The notes below the pieces were generated by a model. That model searched no databases. It was not told the DNA's origin and saw only the letters and a list, made by a program, of their open reading frames with translations. This document shows positions 42,833 to 52,769 of a stretch of 64,000 nt of DNA, in pieces; position 1 is the stretch's first letter, and every line of letters starts with the position of its first letter. Source of the stretch: DASPKM01 sp035628135 (GTDB taxonomy: Bacteria > Bacteroidota > Bacteroidia > Chitinophagales > Chitinophagaceae). The stretch lies in contig DASPKM010000013.1 in NCBI GenBank assembly GCA_035628135.1, forward strand, positions 431,105-495,104, given 5' to 3'. Made by a program: the position numbers and the translations under genes.

Positions 42833-45247
42833 ATGTTCACAAACTATCTCAAAGTAGCCTTCCGCTATTTGATGCGGCACAAGGAATATTCGGCCATCAA
42901 CATTCTCGGTCTGGCCGTTGGCATAACGTGTTGTGTGCTCATTATGCTGTTCGTACGGTCCGAATGGAGCTATGATAAGTTCCATAGCAAATCGGACCGG
43001 TTGTACCGGATGTGGCAGCATGAAAAATACGAAGGCGAAGATTTTATCAATACGATCACCCCCCTGCCGATGGCCGCGGCGCTGCAATCGAACCTTCCCG
43101 AAATAGAAGCTACGTGCAGGATTTATCAAATGACTCCCATTGTAAAGCTGGGCCAGCAATCCTTCAGCGAAAGCATACGCATGGTAGACTCCAGCTTCTT
43201 CCATTTGTTCGATTTTAAATTACTACGCGGTAACAGGAACAATCCCTTCCCTACCGCCAATTCCATGATCCTTACGCCCGAGCTGGCAAAAAAATATTTC
43301 GGCAAGGCCGACCCCATGGGTAAGAGCGTAGAGATACAATTGGGCAACGATAAGGTGCTGTTCGTGGTAAGTGGCATTGTTCAGCCGGCGCCGGAAGCAT
43401 CCAGCATCAAGTACAATATGCTGATCCCCTTCTCGAACAGCACAAAGATATTCAGCGCCAATGCGCACAGGAGCTGGTTCAATGTATTTGGTGAAACTTA
43501 TGTTCTATTGAAGAAGGACGTGAACCTTGCCAACCTGCAGCAAAAACTGCCCGCGCTCATGAAACAACAGCTGGGTGAGGATTATACGGAGAACGGCTTC
43601 CTGCTATACCTGCAGCCTATTACAAACATTCACCTGAACAATACGCTGCCCGAGGGCATCGAGCCGATCAGCAATCCTAAATACTCTTACATCCTTGCTA
43701 CCATCGGCGTACTGATCCTGCTGGTGGCCTGCATCAACTTTATTACGCTTTCCATTGGACGCTCCACTACGCGTGCAATGGAGGTTGGCATCCGCAAAAC
43801 CATGGGCGCGGCAAAGCAACAGCTCATCCGCCAGTTTTGGGGAGAGGCATTTTTGGTTACCTGCATTGCTGTTATAATAGGATTGGGATGGTCGGCCTTG
43901 CTGATAAAACCCTTCAATCAATTGGTGAGCCGCGAATTATCGCTGCAGTTCGACTGGGTGTTCATTTCATTCTGCGTTTTGATGATGACGTTGATCGCGG
44001 TGATCGCGGGCATTTATCCCGCTTTTGTGCTGTCGCGCTTCAACCCCGTGGAAGTGCTGAAAGGAAAATTGAAAATGAAGAGCAATACCGGCTGGTTACG
44101 TCAAAGCCTTATCGTGGGACAATTCATTGCATCCATCGGCATGATCATCTGTACGATCGTCATAGGCGAGCAAATGAATTACCTGAAAACAAAAGACCTT
44201 GGTTTCGACAAAGACCAGGTGGTGGTGGTATCAACCAATAAATCACGAAGGGAAGGCCTGCCAATGGCCAACCTGTACCGCACTGAATTGCTGAAGCATT
44301 CGCAGGTGTCGGACGTGAGCGTATCTATTTACAGTTTTGCGCAATCACCCTGGGTTGAGATGGGCTTTACCGATGAAAAACGTGTATACAAAAGCTTTCA
44401 GTACAACCCCGTAGACGAGCATTTCCTGGAAACCATGAACATAAAAGTGAAAAGAGGCCGCGGATTTTCTGCAGACAATCCGGCCGATGCCACTATGTCC
44501 GCAGTCGTGAATGAAGCCTTTGTAAAAGAATTCAACCTTGGCGATGCCATTGGCAAAAAGCTTCCCGGCAGATGGGAACAACAGATCATCGGGGTGGTGG
44601 AGGATTTCAATTTTGAATCCCTGCATACGCCGGTAAGGCCATTGATGATGACCGTCCAGGCAGATTCGGCCCTACGCAGAAGCGAGAACATCAACTTCAG
44701 CGCGCCATTTCAACCACGCATCACCGTAAGGCTAAAGAATGGCGACATGAAGGAAAACCTCGCGGTATTGAAACAGGCCTGGGACAAGGTAGTGCCGGGA
44801 CAAGACTTCGAATACCAATTCCTGGACGAGCGCATTGCCGCGCAATATGTACGCGAACAACGCACCAGCACCATCGTAAAACTGGCATCGGCATTTTCGA
44901 TCTTCATAGCCTGCATGGGATTGTTCGGCCTGGCAACGTTAACGGTCACACGCCGCACCAAAGAGATCGGCATCCGAAAGGTGTTAGGCGCCAGCATCCC
45001 GAACATTGTAAATCTATTGTCGAAGGATTTTGTGCGCCTGGTGATCATCGCTGCTCTGATCGCATTTCCGCTGGGATGGTGGCTCATGACCAGCTGGCTG
45101 AAAGATTTTGCCTACCGCGTTTCCATCGGATGGTGGGTGTACGTGCTGGCCGGTGTGGCCGCGCTGCTGATTGCCCTGCTCACCGTGAGCTTCCAGGCAA
45201 TAAGAGCGGCAATTGCCAACCCCGTTAAAAGTTTAAGGACGGAATGA
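42833..45247 (+). CDS. Permease P9 of the array
   Basis: This 804-residue copy opens MFTNYLKVAFRYLMRHKEY. After the second helix it has CINFITLSIGRSTTRAMEVGIRKTMGA (coupling motif near 315); the GRS in place of the common TARS is shared only with P15, which lies six genes away, so the two form a subgroup that did not arise from neighbouring duplication. The central helix pair reads IGMIICTIVIGEQMNYLKTK. The second periplasmic motif is GVVEDFNFESLHTPV, with E for K, and the tail is canonical. Confidence 0.92.
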   Translation: MFTNYLKVAFRYLMRHKEYSAINILGLAVGITCCVLIMLFVRSEWSYDKFHSKSDRLYRMWQHEKYEGEDFINTITPLPMAAALQSNLPEIEATCRIYQMTPIVKLGQQSFSESIRMVDSSFFHLFDFKLLRGNRNNPFPTANSMILTPELAKKYFGKADPMGKSVEIQLGNDKVLFVVSGIVQPAPEASSIKYNMLIPFSNSTKIFSANAHRSWFNVFGETYVLLKKDVNLANLQQKLPALMKQQLGEDYTENGFLLYLQPITNIHLNNTLPEGIEPISNPKYSYILATIGVLILLVACINFITLSIGRSTTRAMEVGIRKTMGAAKQQLIRQFWGEAFLVTCIAVIIGLGWSALLIKPFNQLVSRELSLQFDWVFISFCVLMMTLIAVIAGIYPAFVLSRFNPVEVLKGKLKMKSNTGWLRQSLIVGQFIASIGMIICTIVIGEQMNYLKTKDLGFDKDQVVVVSTNKSRREGLPMANLYRTELLKHSQVSDVSVSIYSFAQSPWVEMGFTDEKRVYKSFQYNPVDEHFLETMNIKVKRGRGFSADNPADATMSAVVNEAFVKEFNLGDAIGKKLPGRWEQQIIGVVEDFNFESLHTPVRPLMMTVQADSALRRSENINFSAPFQPRITVRLKNGDMKENLAVLKQAWDKVVPGQDFEYQFLDERIAAQYVREQRTSTIVKLASAFSIFIACMGLFGLATLTVTRRTKEIGIRKVLGASIPNIVNLLSKDFVRLVIIAALIAFPLGWWLMTSWLKDFAYRVSIGWWVYVLAGVAALLIALLTVSFQAIRAAIANPVKSLRTE

Positions 45248-45280
45248 AATCAGTCATTCGGTCATTGGGTCAATAAATCA

Positions 45281-45320
45281 ATGACCAGATGACCTGATGA
45301 CCTAATGACTCAATGACCCA
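45281..45320 (+). repeat. Five tandem 8-base units, P9/P10 spacer
   Basis: ATGACCAG, ATGACCTG, ATGACCTA, ATGACTCA and ATGACCCA follow without gap. Upstream GGTCATTGGGTCA (45260-45272) can pair with TGACTCAATGACC inside the run with one mismatch. It belongs to the GTCATT/AATGAC word family. Confidence 0.72.
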
Positions 45321-45334
45321 AAAATATAACACCA

Positions 45335-47770
45335 ATGCTGACAAACTATTTAAAAATCGCATGGAGGAACCTGAGAAAAAACAGTATCTATTCCTTCATA
45401 AACATATTCGGGTTGACGGCGGGCCTGACTGCTTTCCTGCTGATAGCTTTGTACATCTTCGATGAGCTTACGTACGATTCCTTCTACAGCGATGTTAATT
45501 CCATTTACAGGGTCATCGAACATAAAACTTCCGCTGCCGGCAAGGAATCCAATGTGGTGTCTATTGCATACAACCTTTCCGAGAAGGGTAAAAAAGATTT
45601 TCCAGAAGTGGAAATGATGGGCCGTTTCAGCATGCTGGGAAGGTCGAACATCAGCAATAACGAGAACACCAATACATTTTATGAGTCTTATTACCTGGGA
45701 GATGAAACGCTATTGAAGATACTGGACCTGCCCACCCTGCAGGGTGACCTGAACACGGCATTGAAAGAGCCGCACTCAGTAGTGATCACCGAAGAAACGG
45801 CCATCAAAATTTTCGGCGATAAAAACGCCATCGGCAAGGCCATACGGATGGAAGGCGATTCCATTCCTTATAAAATAACAGCAGTTGTAAACATTCCCAA
45901 TAACTCGCACCTGAGCTTTAACCTGCTGTTCTCGGAATCTACGCTGTACAGCGCGCCGCGGTTCATGGACTTCCTTACAAACGATTGGACCTCCAATTCC
46001 TTTGTTACTTATGTAAAGCTCAAAGACGGAGCAAAGCCTCAACAAACAGCCGCAAACCTGGAGAACCTGGCAAAAGCACACCGCCAACAAGATGCGGCAA
46101 AGAGCAGCTTTTACCTGCAGGCGCTGAAGGATATTCATTTTTACTCTTCGGATATCGAAGGAAATTTGGGCAGCGCCGGCAACATCACGCACATGTACGT
46201 ATTCGGCATTGTGGGATTGTTTGTTTTGATCATCGCCTGCATTAATTACATGAACCTGACCACTGCAAGGTTCGCGGGAAGGTCGAAAGAAATTGCGGTA
46301 AGAAAAGTAGCCGGCGCAGACAAGAAAAATCTCATCAGCCAATTCCTGGCAGAGTCCATGCTGGTGACCATCATAGCGCTGCTGCTTGCTTTTGCGGCGG
46401 TAAAATTGCTGCTGCCGGCATTCAATGCATTTACCGAAAAAGAACTGACACTGGGAAGCAGTACAGATTACAGGATCTGGCTTGGAATATTCGCTATCAC
46501 CGTATTGGTAGGACTGCTTGCGGGCCTTTATCCCGCGTTCTTCCAATCGAGGTTAAAACCTTTCCTGCTACTAAAGAACAAGATCGAAGCAGGCAAAGGA
46601 CATCTTTCCCTGAGGCGGGCATTGGTAGTGTTCCAATTTTCCCTGTCCATTATCATGATCATTGCCACGCTCATCGTGCACCAGCAACTGAAGTATGTGA
46701 GCAATAAAGACATGGGCTTCAATAAAGATCAATTGCTGGTGGTTGACATCAACAGTGGCGCCGTGAGACGCTCGGCGGAAACCATTAAAACAGAATACGC
46801 AAAGCTGGCGGGCGTAAAAAGCGTCAGCGCTACATCGAGAGTGCCGGGCGAATGGAAAGTAATGCCTAAAGTAAAAGTGAAAGCGCCGGGGCAACCGGAA
46901 GAAGGCGAGAGCATGTATTATATAGCTGTAGACGACCAGTTCCTTAAAACTTTCCAGGTATTGCTGGTAACCGGAAGGAACTTTTCGGCGGCAAACGCCG
47001 CGGATTCGGCCGCGGTAATGATCAATGAGTCGGCCGCAAAGATGCTGGGCATATCCACTCCTTCTGAACAGCTCATCGAAATTCCCAGCGTTGATTTCAG
47101 TGGCAATGTTTCGCAGTTAAGCGCCCCATTCAGGGCAAGAGTGGTAGGCATTGTGAAAGATTTCAACTTCCAGTCGCTGCGCGAAAAAATTGCGCCCATG
47201 GTATTGGCTTACCAGCGTAACCCGGTGCATAACATCGATTATTTCACCGCAAGAATAACGGCAGACAATCCCTCCGCATTGTTGAAGCAAATGGAAGACG
47301 TGCTGCGGAAAATAGACGAACGCCACTTGTTCGAGTATAACTTTCTTGATAAACAATGGGAACTGTTTTACAGGGAAGATGAAAAAAGGCAGATCATTTT
47401 CATGGGCGTGGCCTTGTTAACAATATTGATCGCTTGCCTGGGATTACTGGGATTGGCAACGTATGCGGCCCAACAGCGCATCAAGGAGATCGGCATCAGG
47501 AAGGTATTGGGCGCAAGCGTAACCAGCATTGTTTCCATGTTGTCAAAAGATTTCCTGCAACTGGTGCTGGTGGCAGCTGTTATTGCCTTTCCCGTAGCAT
47601 GGTGGGCTATGAGCACCTGGCTGGAAGATTTTGCATACCGCGTGAACGTGCAGTGGTGGGTGTTTGCAATAGCCGCAGGCGCAGCCCTGCTCATTGCATT
47701 GTGTACCGTTAGCTTCCAGGCCATTAAGGCGGCCTTATCGAACCCTGTGAAAAGTTTAAGGACAGAGTGA
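45335..47770 (+). CDS. Permease P10 of the array
   Basis: This 811-residue copy opens MLTNYLKIAWRNLRKNSIYSF, like P7. The post-helix motif is DELTYDSFYSD. The first coupling motif is KEIAVRKVAGA near 317, an alanine in place of the glycine after EI, as also happens in P8. The second periplasmic motif is GIVKDFNFQSLREKI. In the last third CLGLLGLATYAAQQRIKEIGIRKVLGA precedes SIVSMLSKDFLQLV. The second domain has LIEIPSVDFSGNVSQLSAPF, an insertion not seen in most copies. Confidence 0.92.
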   Translation: MLTNYLKIAWRNLRKNSIYSFINIFGLTAGLTAFLLIALYIFDELTYDSFYSDVNSIYRVIEHKTSAAGKESNVVSIAYNLSEKGKKDFPEVEMMGRFSMLGRSNISNNENTNTFYESYYLGDETLLKILDLPTLQGDLNTALKEPHSVVITEETAIKIFGDKNAIGKAIRMEGDSIPYKITAVVNIPNNSHLSFNLLFSESTLYSAPRFMDFLTNDWTSNSFVTYVKLKDGAKPQQTAANLENLAKAHRQQDAAKSSFYLQALKDIHFYSSDIEGNLGSAGNITHMYVFGIVGLFVLIIACINYMNLTTARFAGRSKEIAVRKVAGADKKNLISQFLAESMLVTIIALLLAFAAVKLLLPAFNAFTEKELTLGSSTDYRIWLGIFAITVLVGLLAGLYPAFFQSRLKPFLLLKNKIEAGKGHLSLRRALVVFQFSLSIIMIIATLIVHQQLKYVSNKDMGFNKDQLLVVDINSGAVRRSAETIKTEYAKLAGVKSVSATSRVPGEWKVMPKVKVKAPGQPEEGESMYYIAVDDQFLKTFQVLLVTGRNFSAANAADSAAVMINESAAKMLGISTPSEQLIEIPSVDFSGNVSQLSAPFRARVVGIVKDFNFQSLREKIAPMVLAYQRNPVHNIDYFTARITADNPSALLKQMEDVLRKIDERHLFEYNFLDKQWELFYREDEKRQIIFMGVALLTILIACLGLLGLATYAAQQRIKEIGIRKVLGASVTSIVSMLSKDFLQLVLVAAVIAFPVAWWAMSTWLEDFAYRVNVQWWVFAIAAGAALLIALCTVSFQAIKAALSNPVKSLRTE

Positions 47771-47781
47771 GCGGTGAGTGC

Positions 47782-47814
47782 TGAGTTGTGAGTGGTAAGC
47801 TTACTCACAACTCA
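47782..47814. repeat. Hairpin, GTGAGT family, P10/P11 spacer
   Basis: TGAGTTGTGAGT (47782-47793) pairs with ACTCACAACTCA (47803-47814) around 9 bases, with AAGCTT at the centre. Confidence 0.74.
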
Positions 47815-47856
47815 TAACCCACTATCCACCATTTGACCATAAAAAAACATAACACA

Positions 47857-50256
47857 ATGTTCACGAACTATCTCAAAACTGCTTTGCGGAATCTCTGGAA
47901 AAACAAGGGATTTGCAGCAATCAATATCGTAGGCCTTGCCATTGGCATGGCAGCCTGCATTGTGATCATGCTGTTTGTGTTCTATGAAAAAAGCTTCGAT
48001 AAGCAACATACCAAAAACATATACCGCCTGAACGAAGTGCAAAACTTCGAAGGAATGGTGGCGCCGCAGAACGTAGCCCTTTCCATGTTCCCGATGGGGC
48101 CTACGTTGAAAGCGGAATTCCCGGAGATCAAAAACTTCACCCGCATCAACCAGTTCGAAAAAGTGCCGTTGACGTGGAATGAGAAAAAAGTATATTTCCC
48201 GCAGATGTTCTGGGCCGATTCCACCTTCCTGCAAATCTTCGATTTCAAATTATTAAAGGGCGACAGGCGCACCGTGCTCGAAAAGCCCAATAGTGTAGTA
48301 CTGACAGCAGAAAGCGCCACTAAACTATTTGGAAAGGATGAACCCATTGGTAAAACCGTTATGTTCTATGGAAGGGATACGCTGAGCTTCATGGTTACCG
48401 GCGTGCTGGCAAACATCCCGAAGAACTCACACCTGCAATTCGATGGATTGTTCTCTTTTAATACGCTGCCGACTGCCCGCATGATGGAAAACTGGGGTGG
48501 CAATTGGGTGATCACTTACCTGGAACTGGATAAAAACGCAGACATCGCAGCCATGGAGAAAAAGTTTCCTGACTACCTCAAACGGCATATGAGCGAGGAT
48601 AACTGGAAATATTATACCCTTTTCCTGCAAGCGCTGCCGGATATTCATTCGGGATCGGTGAACATTACCCACGATTACCTGAACTATCAGAAGTTCGATA
48701 GCAATTATACCTATATATTTTCCATCATTGCCCTGATTGTGCTGGTGATAGCCTGCATCAATTTCATGAACCTTTCCACCGCACGGTCAACCGGGCGCGC
48801 ACGGGAAGTAGGCGTAAGAAAGTCAATCGGAGCAAGGCGGCTGCAACTGAGCTTTCAATTTGTAATGGAATCGGTGATACTGTCGCTGATCGCATTGCTG
48901 CTCGCAATATTGCTCGTGCAATTGTTGCTGCCTTATGTTTCGGACCTCAGCCAGCGCAGCATCCGCTTTCCCTTGTTCAGCGATGCATCGCTGCCGCTGA
49001 TCATTATTGCTGGCACCATCGTGGTAGGCGCACTGTCGGGATTGTATCCCGCCGCATACCTGTCTTCATTCCAGCCTGTAAAGGTGTTGAAAGGATCCCC
49101 GCAATCGGGAAAAAATAAAAGCCTGTTCAGGAATGTGCTGGTGGTAGGACAATTTACGGCCGCCATCTTCCTTATGATCGCTACTGTTTTTGCTTTGCGG
49201 CAACTACGCTTTATGCAGGACAAAGATCCGGGCTTCACCCGCGAACAGGTGATGATCATTCCCATCGGGTCGCGTGCCAATGCGCGTTATGACGCGTTGA
49301 AGCAGCAATTATTATCTAACAACCTTGTAACCGGGGTCACAGCTTCGGGACAACGCCTCGGCAATAACCTGCACCAGGCGGGTGTACGCTTTTATGGCGA
49401 TGGGCCTATGCGCGAACTCACTTCCTCGCAAGTGATCGTTGATCCTGACTTCCTGAAACTATACGACATACCATTGGTTGCAGGGCGCAATTTCAGGGAA
49501 GGCGAAAACGGCAAAACCTATATTATCAATGAAACCCTTGCAAAAGAATTGCTGAAAGACAATCCAAAGGCCCCACTGCAATCGCTGATAGGCAAACGCT
49601 TTGGTTTCCCCTGGGGCGATTCTTCCGCTACCATCGTAGGTGTGGCAAAGGACTTCAATTTTAATTCGATGCACCATAAAATTGAAACACTGTGCCTTTA
49701 TAATCAAAAAGACTGGGGTTTCGATGAGTTGTCTGTGCGCATCAGCGGCACTAAACCGCAGGATGCCATTGCGCACGTAGAGCAAACCTGGAAGTCGATG
49801 TTCGCTGATATCCCATTTGAATATGTTTTCCTGGACGAGCATTTCAATACGCTGTACCAGGCCGATATGCAGGTGAGCGAGATCGTTGGCTCATTGGCAA
49901 CGCTGGCCATCATCATTTCCTGCCTTGGATTATTCGGGCTTGCATCTTATTCGGCGGAGAGAAGGATAAAAGAGATCGGCATCAGGAAAGTGCTGGGCGC
50001 TACCGTACAAAACCTGGTTTCACTATTGTCCCGCGATTTTGTAAAGCTGGTGTTGCTCGCCAACCTGATCGCATGGCCGATTGCATGGTATGCGTTGGAC
50101 AGGTGGCTGTCTGATTTTGCATACAGGGTAAACATACAGTGGTGGGTATTTGCCGCCGCGGGGCTGGCCGCTTTGCTGATAGCGCTCTGCACCATCAGCT
50201 TCCAGGCCATCAAAGCAGCATTGATGAATCCTGTAAAGAGTTTAAGAACCGAGTAA
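47857..50256 (+). CDS. Permease P11 of the array
   Basis: The copy has 799 residues from the ATG at 47857 (MFTNYLKTALRNLWKNKGFAA); an in-frame TTG at 47833 would add eight residues with no match to the other members. The post-helix motif is YEKSFDKQHTKN, shorter than usual. Coupling motifs are REVGVRKSIGA near 315 and KEIGIRKVLGA near 705. LLSRDFVKLV replaces the usual LLSKDFLKLV. The second periplasmic motif is GVAKDFNFNSMHHKI. The first domain carries a SVNITHDYLNYQKFDSN stretch before the second helix. The gap to P12 is 28 bases without a hairpin. Confidence 0.92.
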   Translation: MFTNYLKTALRNLWKNKGFAAINIVGLAIGMAACIVIMLFVFYEKSFDKQHTKNIYRLNEVQNFEGMVAPQNVALSMFPMGPTLKAEFPEIKNFTRINQFEKVPLTWNEKKVYFPQMFWADSTFLQIFDFKLLKGDRRTVLEKPNSVVLTAESATKLFGKDEPIGKTVMFYGRDTLSFMVTGVLANIPKNSHLQFDGLFSFNTLPTARMMENWGGNWVITYLELDKNADIAAMEKKFPDYLKRHMSEDNWKYYTLFLQALPDIHSGSVNITHDYLNYQKFDSNYTYIFSIIALIVLVIACINFMNLSTARSTGRAREVGVRKSIGARRLQLSFQFVMESVILSLIALLLAILLVQLLLPYVSDLSQRSIRFPLFSDASLPLIIIAGTIVVGALSGLYPAAYLSSFQPVKVLKGSPQSGKNKSLFRNVLVVGQFTAAIFLMIATVFALRQLRFMQDKDPGFTREQVMIIPIGSRANARYDALKQQLLSNNLVTGVTASGQRLGNNLHQAGVRFYGDGPMRELTSSQVIVDPDFLKLYDIPLVAGRNFREGENGKTYIINETLAKELLKDNPKAPLQSLIGKRFGFPWGDSSATIVGVAKDFNFNSMHHKIETLCLYNQKDWGFDELSVRISGTKPQDAIAHVEQTWKSMFADIPFEYVFLDEHFNTLYQADMQVSEIVGSLATLAIIISCLGLFGLASYSAERRIKEIGIRKVLGATVQNLVSLLSRDFVKLVLLANLIAWPIAWYALDRWLSDFAYRVNIQWWVFAAAGLAALLIALCTISFQAIKAALMNPVKSLRTE

Positions 50257-50284
50257 GGTAATACATTGACAAAACCTAAATATA

Positions 50285-52714
50285 ATGTTCAGTAATTTCT
50301 TAAAGACCGCATGGAGAAATCTTATAAAGAATAAAGCTTTCTCGGTCATTAATATCCTGGGCCTGGCCATTGGCCTAAGCTGTTTCCTGCTCATCAGCAT
50401 GTACGTGCTGGACGAGCTGAGCTTCGACAAATTTCACGCGAAGTCAAACCGTATATACCGTATAAATAGCGACATCCGCTTTGGCGGCAGCGACATGCGC
50501 CTTCCTGTTTCATCAGACATCATCGGGGCTACGTTAAAGAAAGACTATCCTGAAGTAGAAGAATTTACGCGCATCTATGCTTCCGGCGGGCCTAAGCTGA
50601 TCAAAAAAGGAAATGAGTTCATCAACGATCCGGCAGTGGCGCACGCAGACTCTACCATCTTTAAAGTATTTACACTGCCCGCAATTGCTGGCGACGTCAA
50701 TACAGCGTTGAACGAGCCCAATACAGTGGTGATAACAGAAACCGCCGCGAAAAAATATTTCAATACAAAGGATGCCGTTGGCAAAACCATTGAGACCAAT
50801 GATAACACCAGCACGGTATACAAGGTTACCGCAGTTATAAAAGACATTCCAGAGAACTCCCACTTCAATTTCGACCTCCTGTTTTCAATGGATAACGTGG
50901 ACTATAATTGGAACAGCCACCTGAGCCATAATTTCCATACATACCTGCTCCTGAAACCCGGCGCCGATTACCGTGCACTGGAAGCAAAGTTTCCCCAGTA
51001 CATACAAAAATATGTGCTACCGCAGGCCGCGCAGATAATGGAGATCCAGTCGATGGAAGATTTTGAAAAAGCAGGGAACAAACTGCAATATGGCCTGATG
51101 CCGCTGGAAAAGATCCACCTGTATTCCGGGAGGCAATTCGAATTAAGCCCTGGCGGAAACATACAGTATGTATACATATTTTCAGCAGTGGCTTTGTTTA
51201 TCCTGCTGATTGCATGCATCAATTTCATGAACCTCGCCACCGCCCGCTCTGCCAACCGCGCCCGCGAAGTAGGCATCCGCAAGGTGCTGGGAACAGAAAA
51301 AAGACAATTGATCGCGCAGTTCCTATCCGAATCGACCCTGACGGCCTTGCTCGCGCTGGCGATTGCGGTATTCATAGCTGCCATGGTTCTGCCGCTCTTC
51401 AATGACATGGCCAGCAAATCGCTGACCATTGCTACGATTTTTGAATGGAAATTTCTGCCCATCCTGATCGTGTTGCCGCTTGTGGTTGGATTAGTTGCGG
51501 GCAGCTACCCAGCTTTCTTCCTTTCAGCCTTTAAACCGATAGAGGTGCTGAAAGGTAAATTGAAACTAGGCAGCAAGAGTGGCGGCCTGCGCAGTGTTTT
51601 GGTGGTGCTGCAGTTCAGCATATCCATTGCCCTCATGATCAGCACTATCGTGGTGTTCCGGCAGTTGAATTACATACAAACAAAAAATCTGGGCTTCAAT
51701 AAGGACCAGGTCCTTATCGTCAACGACGCATATACGCTGCGTAACAACGCCGATGCTTTCAAGAATGAAGTGCTGCAGATACCGGGTGTTAAAAGCGGCA
51801 CCTTCAGCGGCTTCTTGCCTGTGAGCAACTCTTACAGGAACGATAACAGTTACTTTACCACACCCGTGCCCGATACCAAGAGCGGCTTCAACATGCAGGC
51901 ATGGAGAATAGACCATGATTATTTCAAAACGCTGGGACTGGAAATGGCGAAGGGACGTAGTTTCTCAAGGGAGTTTGGCACTGACTCCACAGCAGTTGTC
52001 ATCAATGAAACTGCGGCAAAAATTATGGGACATGCCGATCCTATCGGTAAAAAATTATATGGCTTTAACGATTCCATGCAGGTGGTTTCTTACGACATTA
52101 TCGGGGTGGTAAAGAATTTTCATTTTGAAACACTGAGGCAGGACATTGGTCCATTGAGCTTTTTCCTTCGCCGCAGCACAGGGCTGGCTTCTTTCAAAGT
52201 AGAAGCCCGGAATATTCCCAGCGTCCTAAAGCAGGTAGAAGCAAAATGGAAGGCCATGGCGCCGGGAATGCCATTCAACCATCGCTTCCTCGATGAATCG
52301 TTCGATGAAATGTACCGCGTGGAGCAGCGCGTGAGCAATATTGCGCTTACGTTCGCCATTCTCGCCATCATCGTGGCCTGTCTTGGATTGTTTGGCCTGG
52401 CCAGCTTTATCGCAGAGCAGCGCACCAAGGAGATCGGCATCCGCAAAGTGCTCGGCCTGAGCATGGAAGGCATTCTGAAGCTGTTGTCGAAAGATTTTCT
52501 GAAGCTCGTATTGATCGCTTTTATCATTGCAAGCCCGCTGGCCTGGTACTTCATGCATGCCTGGCTGCAGGATTTTGCCTATAGGGTGAACATTGCATGG
52601 TGGGTATTTGCACTGGCTGGCTTCCTCGCCTTGTCCATTGCCATGCTTACCGTAAGCTTCCAGGCAGTTAAGGCGGCTTTGATGAATCCTGTGAAAAGTT
52701 TAAGGACAGAGTGA
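50285..52714 (+). CDS. Permease P12 of the array
   Basis: This 809-residue copy is closest to the general consensus of stand-alone Bacteroidota permeases: MFSNFLKTAWRNLIKNKAF, DELSFDKFHAKSNRIYR, and a first domain with ENSHFNFDLLFSMDNVDYNW. The first coupling motif (REVGIRKVLGT, near 326) ends in T. After the second coupling motif it has GLSMEGILKLLSKDFLKLV. The second periplasmic motif is GVVKNFHFETLRQDI with N for D. The exposed domain includes PQAAQIMEIQSMEDFEKAGNK, longer than in most copies. Confidence 0.93.
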   Translation: MFSNFLKTAWRNLIKNKAFSVINILGLAIGLSCFLLISMYVLDELSFDKFHAKSNRIYRINSDIRFGGSDMRLPVSSDIIGATLKKDYPEVEEFTRIYASGGPKLIKKGNEFINDPAVAHADSTIFKVFTLPAIAGDVNTALNEPNTVVITETAAKKYFNTKDAVGKTIETNDNTSTVYKVTAVIKDIPENSHFNFDLLFSMDNVDYNWNSHLSHNFHTYLLLKPGADYRALEAKFPQYIQKYVLPQAAQIMEIQSMEDFEKAGNKLQYGLMPLEKIHLYSGRQFELSPGGNIQYVYIFSAVALFILLIACINFMNLATARSANRAREVGIRKVLGTEKRQLIAQFLSESTLTALLALAIAVFIAAMVLPLFNDMASKSLTIATIFEWKFLPILIVLPLVVGLVAGSYPAFFLSAFKPIEVLKGKLKLGSKSGGLRSVLVVLQFSISIALMISTIVVFRQLNYIQTKNLGFNKDQVLIVNDAYTLRNNADAFKNEVLQIPGVKSGTFSGFLPVSNSYRNDNSYFTTPVPDTKSGFNMQAWRIDHDYFKTLGLEMAKGRSFSREFGTDSTAVVINETAAKIMGHADPIGKKLYGFNDSMQVVSYDIIGVVKNFHFETLRQDIGPLSFFLRRSTGLASFKVEARNIPSVLKQVEAKWKAMAPGMPFNHRFLDESFDEMYRVEQRVSNIALTFAILAIIVACLGLFGLASFIAEQRTKEIGIRKVLGLSMEGILKLLSKDFLKLVLIAFIIASPLAWYFMHAWLQDFAYRVNIAWWVFALAGFLALSIAMLTVSFQAVKAALMNPVKSLRTE

Positions 52715-52769
52715 ACGGTGAGTAGTAAGTGCTCACAGCAAAATTTCTAACTGACTCAAATTAAAGAAC

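Noticed and set aside
28066..47856. Upstream TTG starts for permeases P3, P8 and P11
   Set aside because: They add 6-8 residues absent from the other members, while ATG codons directly before the conserved N-terminal motif fit all fifteen.
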